Origin: 62-47 sp039808365
Lineage (GTDB): Bacteria; Pseudomonadota; Alphaproteobacteria; Rhizobiales; Xanthobacteraceae
Direction: 5' to 3'
Length of the DNA stretch: 13,098 nucleotides
Assembly (NCBI GenBank): GCA_039808365.1
Contig: JBDHSX010000106.1
Coordinates: forward strand, 1-13,098
The notes under the pieces are model-generated. The model searched no databases. It was not told the DNA's origin and worked only from the letters and a program-made list of their open reading frames with translations. This document shows, piece by piece, positions 1-6,239 of the stretch. A program made the position numbers and the translations under genes. The stretch's first letter is position 1. Each line of letters starts with the position of its first letter.

Positions 1-1481
1 TCGCCGACTTCGGGATGGGTGCGCAGCACCGCGTCCATCGCCTCGAACATGTCGCGCATCCGCTGCTCGGACACCGGACTTTCGACCACGACGACAAGCT
101 CGGGCTTGTTGGACGACGCCCGCACCAATCCCCAGCTGCCGTCCTCGACCGTGACGCGCACGCCGTTGACGGTGACGAGATCGCGGATCGCCTGGCCCGC
201 CACCTTGTCGCCCTTGGCCTTCGCCGCCTCGAAATGCTTCACCACCGCGTCGACGATGCCGTACTTGGTCTCGTCCGCGCAATGCGGCGACATGGTCGGC
301 GACGACCATGTCTTCGGCAGCGCGTTCTTGAGGTCCGCCATCGACTTGCCCGGCGCGCGGTCGAGCATCTCGCAGACCGCGATCGCGGAAATCAGGCCGT
401 CGTCGTAACCGCGGCCGAACGGCGCGTTGAAGAAGAAGTGACCCGACTTCTCGAAGCCCGCCAGCGCGCCGACCTCGTGGGTGCGCCGCTTCATGTAGGA
501 ATGGCCGGTCTTCCAGTAGGTCGCGGTCGCGCCCTGCTTCTGCAACACCGGGTCGGTGACAAAGAGACCGGTCGACTTCACGTCGACCACGAAGCGGGCG
601 TCCTTGTGGATCGCGGAGATATCACGCGCGAGCATGACGCCGACCTTGTCGGCGAAAATCTCCTCGCCGGTGTTGTCGACCACGCCGCAGCGGTCGCCGT
701 CGCCGTCGAAGCCGAGACCGACATCGGCCTTGTGCTCCAGCACCGCATCGCGAATGGCATGGAGCATCTCCATGTCTTCCGGATTCGGATTGTATTTCGG
801 GAAGGTGTGATCGAGTTCGGTGTCGAGCGGGATCACCTCGCAGCCGATCGCCTCCATCACCTGCGGCGCGAAGGCGCCGGCGGTGCCGTTGCCGCAGGCG
901 ACCACCACCTTGAGCTTGCGCTTGAGCTTCGCCCGCTTGGTCAGGTCGGCGATGTAGCGCGCCGGAAAATTCTCGTGGAACTGATAGCCGCCGCCGGCCT
1001 TGTTGTGGAAGTCGGCGTTGAGCACGATCTCCTTGAGCCGCGTCATCTCGTCGGGGCCGAAGGTCAGCGGCCGGTTCGCGCCCATCTTGACGCCGGTCCA
1101 GCCGTTGTCGTTGTGCGAGGCGGTGACCATGGCGACGCACGGCACATCGAGCTCGAACTGGGCGAAGTAAGCCATCGGCGTCATGCACAGGCCAATGTCG
1201 TGGACCTTGCAGCCCGCCGCCATCAGGCCGGAAATCAGCGCGTATTTGATTGACGACGAATAGCCGCGGAAATCGTGACCGGTAACGATCTCCTGCCTCA
1301 CGCCCATCTCGGCGATCAGCGCGCCGAGCCCCATGCCCAGCGCCTGAATGCCCATCAGGTTGATTTCCTTGCCGAACAGCCAGCGCGCGTCGTATTCGCG
1401 AAAGCCGGTCGGCTTGACCATCGGCTCGGACTCATAGGCGAGCGTATTCGGCACCAGAACGGGCTTCGGCTTGGGAAACAT
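1..1481 (-). CDS. Phosphomannomutase/phosphoglucomutase (alpha-D-phosphohexomutase), C-terminus cut by window edge
   Basis: This enzyme should interconvert hexose 6-phosphate and hexose 1-phosphate (mannose and/or glucose), feeding nucleotide-sugar synthesis for surface polysaccharides in the cytoplasm. The frame is open from ATG at 1481 to the left edge: 493 codons, probably only a few short of the full protein. The four family signatures are all present. They are the phosphoserine loop TASHN (catalytic Ser122), the metal loop DGDGDR (residues 259-264), the sugar-specificity loop EKSGH (344-348) and the C-terminal phosphate-binding segment RASSNKPE (from Arg454). An AGAAGG ribosome-binding site (1490-1495 on the complement) lies 8 nt before the ATG, which supports this start. 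Names such as manB, algC or pgm are used for this family, and the sequence alone does not settle substrate preference. It is the most downstream of three minus-strand genes and is separated from the protease gene by a palindromic repeat, so it may be transcribed on its own. Confidence 0.95.
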   Translation of the reverse strand, partial: MFPKPKPVLVPNTLAYESEPMVKPTGFREYDARWLFGKEINLMGIQALGMGLGALIAEMGVRQEIVTGHDFRGYSSSIKYALISGLMAAGCKVHDIGLCMTPMAYFAQFELDVPCVAMVTASHNDNGWTGVKMGANRPLTFGPDEMTRLKEIVLNADFHNKAGGGYQFHENFPARYIADLTKRAKLKRKLKVVVACGNGTAGAFAPQVMEAIGCEVIPLDTELDHTFPKYNPNPEDMEMLHAIRDAVLEHKADVGLGFDGDGDRCGVVDNTGEEIFADKVGVMLARDISAIHKDARFVVDVKSTGLFVTDPVLQKQGATATYWKTGHSYMKRRTHEVGALAGFEKSGHFFFNAPFGRGYDDGLISAIAVCEMLDRAPGKSMADLKNALPKTWSSPTMSPHCADETKYGIVDAVVKHFEAAKAKGDKVAGQAIRDLVTVNGVRVTVEDGSWGLVRASSNKPELVVVVESPVSEQRMRDMFEAMDAVLRTHPEVG

Positions 1482-1573
1482 GCGGATGGCCTTCTGACAG
1501 GGTTAAGACGACATGCCGCGCAGCCATAGCGAATGCGCGGCGCGGAGGAAAGGCGGGATCGTCCGGTTGGTTA

Positions 1574-1622
1574 GCGCATGATCCCGAAAAGTGGGAGCCG
1601 GTTTTCGGACAGGATCATGCGC
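1574..1622. repeat. Extragenic palindromic repeat of a type common in Hyphomicrobiales
   Basis: Outer arms GCGCATGATCC (1574-1584) and GGATCATGCGC (1612-1622) are perfect 11-bp inverted repeats. Inside them CGAAAA (1585-1590) pairs with TTTTCG (1602-1607), leaving a GTGGGAGCCGG loop and a 4-nt bulge. I recognise this arrangement from memory as an intergenic element found in many copies in Bradyrhizobium and Mesorhizobium-type genomes. There is no second copy in this window. It fills the middle of the 210-bp gap 1482-1691 between the protease stop and the phosphomannomutase start. It could act as a transcription attenuator or mRNA stabiliser. I see no gene in the rest of that gap. Confidence 0.85.
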
Positions 1623-1691
1623 AATTAAAGGACAACCAAGGTTCAATTGCGGCGGATTGGCAGCAGGCGGGCTTGGTGACGATCGGAGACC

Positions 1692-2210
1692 CTACTGCTC
1701 CAGCACCATGCGGCCGCCGGCATACTCGAACCGCTTGAGCCGGCCCAGGAACGACAGGCCCAGCAGGTTCTGCGACAGCGCCTCGTCCGGCAGCACCATG
1801 GCGTCGACGTCGCGCACGGTCAGGTCACCGATCTGAACCATGGCGAGCCGCGTCCGCGCCGCCTTGACCACGCCGTTGGCGGTGTTCACCCGCGCGTTGA
1901 AATCGCCGCGCGCCGGCCGCACGCCGATCCGCGCCGCCGAGGTTTCGTTCATCGCGACCACCGACGCGCCGGTATCGATCATGAATTTGATGCGTTGCCC
2001 GGCAATGCGTCCCTCGGTCCGGAAATGGCCCTGGCGGTCGCGCGGCACGACGACGCTGCGCGGACCGCCGGCGCGGGGCACGGGTTCGGCCGACGCCAGC
2101 ATCACCCGTGGCGCAGGCGACGCCGAGGCCGCGACCATGCGGTCGGCGACCTGCGCCATCACCGTGCCGAGGCCGATCATCACGCCCGCCAAAATCAATA
2201 CGCCACGCAT
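1692..2210 (-). CDS. Membrane-anchored retropepsin-like aspartyl protease (clan AA, TIGR02281-type)
   Basis: Predicted protein of 172 aa from ATG 2210. An upstream in-frame ATG at 2297 would give 201 aa but has no ribosome-binding site. The 2210 start places a hydrophobic helix (about residues 2-19) at the N-terminus as a membrane anchor, as expected for the family. A linker of about 50 residues follows, then a retropepsin domain. The catalytic motif is MIDTGAS, with Asp79 (residue 108 from the longer start), followed by the second hallmark NLLGLSFL near the C-terminus. With one DTG per chain it should work as a homodimer. Relatives include the Rickettsia APRc protease. The topology suggests the catalytic domain faces the periplasm, but substrates are unknown. 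It lies just downstream of hrpB on the same strand (42 bp from the longer start, 129 bp from the chosen one), so co-transcription is likely. Confidence 0.85.
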   Translation of the reverse strand: MRGVLILAGVMIGLGTVMAQVADRMVAASASPAPRVMLASAEPVPRAGGPRSVVVPRDRQGHFRTEGRIAGQRIKFMIDTGASVVAMNETSAARIGVRPARGDFNARVNTANGVVKAARTRLAMVQIGDLTVRDVDAMVLPDEALSQNLLGLSFLGRLKRFEYAGGRMVLEQ

Positions 2211-2339
2211 CCCGTCACTCGCGGTTCGCACACTGAACCCTACGTCGTCCGCGCCGCGAATAGCGACCGGGCTCCCGGGTATTGTCGCGAAATGCATGAG
2301 TTTAGCGTTAACGGAATGCCACAGAAGTAGAGATGCGCG

Positions 2340-4940
2340 TCAGGTTCCGCGCGGCTTGGCGCGGCGGGTCGGCTCGGCCGCCGCCGGGTCCTCCGGCCAC
2401 GGGTGGCGCGGATAGCGGCCGCGCAGGTCGGCGCGCACCGCCGCGTAGCTGCCGCGCCAGAATCCCGGCAGATCGCGGGTCACCTGCACCGGCCGATGCG
2501 CCGGCGACAGCAGCTCCAGCACCAGCGGCACCTTGCCTTTCGCCACCGAGGGATGAACCTTCAGCCCGAACAACTCCTGCAACCGCACGGCAATGGTCGG
2601 CCCCTGCCCGGCCTCGTAATCGATCGGCAGCCTCGATCCGGTCGGCGCTTCAAAATGGGTCGGGGCCTCACGGTCGAGCCGCGCGCGCAAATCCCAGGGC
2701 AACAGCGCCATCAACGCGTCCGAGAGATCGCCGGCGGACAGATCCTTCAGCGCCACCTTGTCGAACAGCGCCGGGGCGAGCCAGCTTTCGGCGCTCACCG
2801 CCAGCGCCGCATCCGACAGGTCCGGCCAGCTCTCGCCTTCCGCCGCGCGCAAGAACATTACACGGCCGCGCCATTGCGTCAGCGCCTTCGACCATGGCAG
2901 GCGGTCGAGCCCGGCCGCGACCAGCCCCTCGGCGAAAATTCGCGCGCTGTCCGGCGACGGGACGACTTGCAGCGGCGCTTCCGCCAGCGTGATCGCCTGG
3001 AGCCGCTTGCGACGGCGGCCGCGCAGCGCCATCGCGTCGCGGTCGAACCAGATCTCGTCGGCGCTCGCGATCTCGTCGGCAAAGCGCGCCTCGATTTCGG
3101 CCGCCGTGATCGGCGCGGCGAGCAGGATGCGGCCGCGCGCGGCGGTGCCGGTGAGTTCGCCGACGGCAATGTAGGGCGCCCGCGCCAGCGCGGCGGCCGG
3201 GTCCATTGTCGCGCCGCGCCCGTTGGCCAGCACGAAGCTGCCATTGCCGCGATTTTTCGCCACGCGATCCGGGAAGGCCAGCGCGAGAAGGGTGCCTGTG
3301 CTTGCGCCTTCCTCCGCTGCGAATCTTCCTGCTCCCTCCCCCCTTGTGAGGGAGGGTTGGGGTGGGGGGTCGGCCGCAGGCACAGCGATCGCCGCGCCCC
3401 CCGCTCCCTCCCCGCCAGAGGGGGGAGGGGAGATCGGCTCATTCGCAGCTTCAACTTGAGCCGCCCACCGCCGCGCCAGTTGCTTCGCGCTGGTCGCGCG
3501 CGGCGAACGGTCGCGGCGGAACTGGTCGAGCCGGGCATCGAGATCGACGCTGTCGCCGCCCAGTCCGCGCTCGGTGAGAACGGCGGCGATCTCGGCCGCT
3601 TCCCGCGCCGCGCCGAGGCGCTCCGCATCGACGATCATCCGCGCCAGCCGCGGCGGCAGCGCCAGCGCGCGCAGCGCTTGTCCCTCGGCGGTGATGCGAC
3701 CGTCGCCGTCGAGCGCGCCGAGCTGGCGCAACAGGTCGCGCGCCTCGTTCAGCGCGGGTCCCGGCGGCGGATCGAGAAACGCCAGCGTCGCGGGATCGCG
3801 CACGCCCCATTGCGCCAGATCGAGCACCAGCGACGACAGATCGGCGGCGAGGATTTCCGGGGTGGTATAGGCCGGCAGCGACATCGTCTGCGGTTCGTCC
3901 CATAGCCGATAGCAGACGCCGGGTGTGGTGCGCCCGGCGCGGCCGCGCCGTTGATCGACCGCCGCGCGCGAGGCGCGCACCGTTTCCAGCCGCGTCAGGC
4001 CGATGTCGGGCTCATAGCGCGGCACCCGCGCCAGTCCCGAATCGACCACGATGCGGACGCCGTCGATGGTCAGCGAGGTCTCCGCGATCGAGGTCGCCAG
4101 CACCACCTTGCGCCGGCCCTTTGGCGGCGGCGCGATGGCGCGATCCTGCGTGCTCGCGTCGAGCGCGCCGAACAGCGGCACGATATCGACGTTCGCGTCT
4201 TGATTCGCGTTTTGCACGCGCTCCCGCAAAAACCCCTCGGTGCGGCGGATTTCCGCGGCGCCCGGCAGAAACGCCAGCACCGATCCGGCGTCGGCGCGCA
4301 GCGCCGTGACGATGGCGTCGGCCATCTGGCGTTCCAGCGGCGCATCCGGCTTGCGGCCGAGGTATCGCGTTTCCACCGGATAAGCGCGCCCCTCACTCTC
4401 GATCACCGGCGCGTCGCCCAAGAGCGCCGCGACCCGCGCGCCGTCGAGCGTCGCCGACATCACCAGGATGCGCAGATCCTCGCGCAGGCCGGTCTGCACG
4501 TCGCGCGCCAGCGCGAGGCCGAGATCGGCGTCGAGCGAGCGTTCATGGAACTCGTCGAACAGCACCGCCGCGACGCCGTTCAACTCCGGATCGTTCAAAA
4601 TCCGTTGCGCGAAAATGCCCTCGGTGACGACCTCGATCCGGGTCGCGCGCGAGACTTTCGAACCGAAGCGGACGCGATAGCCGACCGTCTCGCCGACCGC
4701 CTCTCCCAGGCTTTTCGCCATCCGCTCGGCGCTGGCGCGCGCCGCGATCCGGCGCGGCTCCAGCATGACGATCCTGCCCGATCCCACCCACGGCTCATCG
4801 AGCAGGGCCAACGGCACCCGCGTCGTCTTGCCCGCGCCGGGCGGAGCCACCAGCACCGCCGTCGGCCCGCGTTTGAGCGTCGCCGCCAGTTGGTCGAGCA
4901 CGGCATCGATCGGCAGAGGCGTGGGAAAGCTGCGGGTCAA
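2340..4940 (-). CDS. hrpB: ATP-dependent helicase HrpB (DEAH-box)
   Basis: A DEAH-type (DExH) helicase of 866 aa when begun at TTG 4940. Its role in bacteria is poorly defined; RNA is the presumed substrate. Visible motifs are Walker A GAGKTT (residues 35-40), motif II DEFH (129-132), motif III SAT (162-164), motif V region TSIAETSLTIDG and motif VI QRRGRAGR (330-337). The HrpB-specific C-terminal signature ends PVQVTRDLPGFWRGSYA. No ATG or GTG occurs in frame near the expected N-terminus. TTG gives LTRSFPTPLPIDAVL, which matches the usual HrpB beginning, but no clear Shine-Dalgarno precedes it. The frame stays open far upstream, antisense to the acyltransferase gene, and that extension is not protein-like. 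The protein is somewhat longer than the usual 820 or so residues because of a Pro/Gly-rich insert near residues 498-542, which corresponds to a repeat element described separately. Confidence 0.93.
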   Translation of the reverse strand: MTRSFPTPLPIDAVLDQLAATLKRGPTAVLVAPPGAGKTTRVPLALLDEPWVGSGRIVMLEPRRIAARASAERMAKSLGEAVGETVGYRVRFGSKVSRATRIEVVTEGIFAQRILNDPELNGVAAVLFDEFHERSLDADLGLALARDVQTGLREDLRILVMSATLDGARVAALLGDAPVIESEGRAYPVETRYLGRKPDAPLERQMADAIVTALRADAGSVLAFLPGAAEIRRTEGFLRERVQNANQDANVDIVPLFGALDASTQDRAIAPPPKGRRKVVLATSIAETSLTIDGVRIVVDSGLARVPRYEPDIGLTRLETVRASRAAVDQRRGRAGRTTPGVCYRLWDEPQTMSLPAYTTPEILAADLSSLVLDLAQWGVRDPATLAFLDPPPGPALNEARDLLRQLGALDGDGRITAEGQALRALALPPRLARMIVDAERLGAAREAAEIAAVLTERGLGGDSVDLDARLDQFRRDRSPRATSAKQLARRWAAQVEAANEPISPPPSGGEGAGGAAIAVPAADPPPQPSLTRGEGAGRFAAEEGASTGTLLALAFPDRVAKNRGNGSFVLANGRGATMDPAAALARAPYIAVGELTGTAARGRILLAAPITAAEIEARFADEIASADEIWFDRDAMALRGRRRKRLQAITLAEAPLQVVPSPDSARIFAEGLVAAGLDRLPWSKALTQWRGRVMFLRAAEGESWPDLSDAALAVSAESWLAPALFDKVALKDLSAGDLSDALMALLPWDLRARLDREAPTHFEAPTGSRLPIDYEAGQGPTIAVRLQELFGLKVHPSVAKGKVPLVLELLSPAHRPVQVTRDLPGFWRGSYAAVRADLRGRYPRHPWPEDPAAAEPTRRAKPRGT
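3316..3449. repeat. Two-hairpin GC-rich repeat inserted in frame within hrpB
   Basis: Two hairpins lie 72 bp apart. In the first, CCCTCCC (3334-3340) pairs with GGGAGGG (3350-3356). In the second, CCCTCCCC (3406-3413) pairs with GGGGAGGG (3422-3429). Both carry the direct repeat CTCCCTCCCC. The block is bounded by a perfect 9-bp inverted repeat, GCTGCGAAT (3316-3324) and ATTCGCAGC (3441-3449). On the coding strand it adds a Pro/Gly-rich stretch with GEGAG twice, between the conserved helicase segment ending AAQVEA and the segment starting STGTLLALAFPDRV. The C/G-rich hairpin type resembles intergenic repeats I recall from alphaproteobacterial genomes. I see no clear target-site duplication, so calling it a mobile unit is inference. 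Confidence 0.65.
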
Positions 4941-4974
4941 CGGGTTAACGCTAATCTCGGATTTCGTCCGCCGC

Positions 4975-4980
4975 CTTATA
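4975..4980 (-). promoter_or_regulatory. Possible hrpB -10 box (TATAAG)
   Basis: Read on the minus strand, TATAAG lies 35-40 nt before the proposed hrpB TTG start, within the 138-bp divergent region 4941-5078. The matching -35 position (TGTGCC, 17-bp spacer) is weak. This is a visual match only. The divergent region shows no small gene. Confidence 0.3.
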
Positions 4981-5078
4981 GCGGGTTCCGGATAGGCGGC
5001 ACATTCCTTGTATCGGGCAACGGGAAAGAAACCCTTCGCTCCTATTCGTCGGCATCGACGAGTCCAAAAGGAACAGCG

Positions 5079-5120
5079 ATGACCCGGAACGACCAAGCGA
5101 TGACCCGAAACGGCACAGCG
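5079..5120 (+). repeat. Tandem 21-bp duplication at the acyltransferase start codon
   Basis: Copies at 5079-5099 and 5100-5120 both begin ATGACCCG and encode MTRNDQA and MTRNGTA. They differ at a few positions, so the duplication is not brand new. Each copy carries an in-frame ATG, but only the first follows a good ribosome-binding site. Confidence 0.8.
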
Positions 5121-6176
5121 ACCTTCCATATGGCCGGTTCGGACCGGCTCGATTGGGTGGATTACGCCAAGGGCATCTGCATCATCATGGTGGTGATGAT
5201 GCACTCCGTTCTGGGCGTCGAGGACGGCGCGGGCCAGACCGGCTACATGCATCACGTGATCGAGTTCGCCCGGCCGTTCCGGATGCCGGACTTCTTCCTG
5301 ATCTCGGGCCTGTTCCTGGCGCGGGTGATCGACCGCGACTGGCGCACCTACCTCGACCGCAAGGTGGTCCATTTCGCTTACTTCTACGTGATCTGGGTGA
5401 CGATCCAGTTCGGCGTCAAGGCCCACGGCTTCGCCGCCACGATGGGCTGGGCCGGGGTCGCGAAGCTCTATCTGCTGTCGTTCATCGATCCGTTCGGCAC
5501 CCTGTGGTTCATCTACCTGCTGCCGGTGTTCTTCGTGACGATCAAGGCGACCCGCCGACTGCCGCCGGCGCTGATCTGGATCGTCGGCGCCGCGCTCGAA
5601 ATGTCGCAAATCTCGACCGGCTGGATGGTGATCGACGAATTCGCCATGCGTTTCATCTACATCTACACCGGCTATCTGTTCGCGCCCTATGTGTTTCGGC
5701 TGGCCAGCGCGGTGCGGATGTACCCGGCGCGGGCGCTCGCGGGGCTGGCGGTGTGGGCGGTCGTCAATGGTGCGCTGACCCATTACGGCCACGCCACCCT
5801 GCCGGTGGTCTCGCTGGCGCTCGGGCTTGCCGGCGCCTGCGCCATCGTCAGCATTGGCGTCCTGCTGGCGCGCCGGCACTGGCTCGACTTCCTGCGCTAT
5901 TTCGGCGAGCATTCCATCGTCATCTATCTGGCGTTCTTCCTGCCGATGGCGACCTCGCGCAACATCTTGCTGAAGACCGGCTGGATCCCGGACGTCGGCA
6001 CGATGTCGGCCGTGGTCACCTTCATCGGCGTCACCGGCGCGGTCGCGATCTGGTGGGCCTGCCGCAACACAAAACTGAACTTCCTGTTCGAGCGGCCGGA
6101 CGCCTTCTGGATCGCGCCGCGGAACCTGACCGCCAAGACAGCCGACAAGGCAACCAGGCTGCAACCGGCGGAATAG
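5079..6176 (+). CDS. Acyltransferase family 3 integral membrane protein
   Basis: A 365-aa polytopic membrane protein of the acyltransferase-3 family, whose members move acyl groups onto extracytoplasmic sugars and polysaccharides. The acceptor here cannot be told from sequence. The N-terminal family signature is RLDWVDYAKGICIIMVVMMH (residues 23-42), with the conserved Arg, Asp and His. A second conserved segment, RPFRMPDFFLISGLF, follows, and the remainder is about eight to ten hydrophobic helices with a short polar C-terminal tail after the last helix. The start at 5079 is supported by the Shine-Dalgarno AAGGA (5068-5072), six nt upstream. A 6-bp hairpin (TCGTCG 5046-5051 with CGACGA 5056-5061) sits just before that site. 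The first 14 codons are a tandem 21-bp duplication. The gene is divergent from hrpB and ends 63 bp before polA, with no terminator seen between, so read-through into polA is possible. Confidence 0.88.
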   Translation: MTRNDQAMTRNGTATFHMAGSDRLDWVDYAKGICIIMVVMMHSVLGVEDGAGQTGYMHHVIEFARPFRMPDFFLISGLFLARVIDRDWRTYLDRKVVHFAYFYVIWVTIQFGVKAHGFAATMGWAGVAKLYLLSFIDPFGTLWFIYLLPVFFVTIKATRRLPPALIWIVGAALEMSQISTGWMVIDEFAMRFIYIYTGYLFAPYVFRLASAVRMYPARALAGLAVWAVVNGALTHYGHATLPVVSLALGLAGACAIVSIGVLLARRHWLDFLRYFGEHSIVIYLAFFLPMATSRNILLKTGWIPDVGTMSAVVTFIGVTGAVAIWWACRNTKLNFLFERPDAFWIAPRNLTAKTADKATRLQPAE

Positions 6177-6203
6177 GGAACGGGGGATCGGCGCTCCGGA
6201 CGG

Positions 6204-6233
6204 CTGTCAAATCGCGGGGCGAACCCTTACATT
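6204..6233 (+). promoter_or_regulatory. Candidate polA promoter that would give a leaderless mRNA
   Basis: CTGTCA (6204-6209) and TACATT (6228-6233) are separated by 18 bp and resemble -35 and -10 boxes. The expected transcription start, about 7 nt after the -10, falls on or next to the A of the polA ATG at 6240. No purine-rich ribosome-binding site lies in the bases before that ATG. This is a visual match; an upstream promoter with read-through from the acyltransferase gene is the alternative. Confidence 0.35.
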
Positions 6234-6239
6234 GCGGCC

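Noticed and set aside
15..1253. 412-aa plus-strand open frame at the left end
   Set aside because: It lies opposite the phosphomannomutase gene, whose active-site motifs are intact on the minus strand. The plus-strand product is His/Arg-rich and resembles no family.
3316..3449. The hrpB repeat as a CRISPR array or insertion sequence
   Set aside because: There are only two repeat units, no regular spacers, no transposase and no clear target-site duplication.
4941..6164. Upstream extension of hrpB to an ATG at 6164 (1274 aa)
   Set aside because: The extra 408 residues are antisense to the acyltransferase gene and show no helicase or other domain. HrpB similarity starts at the TTG.
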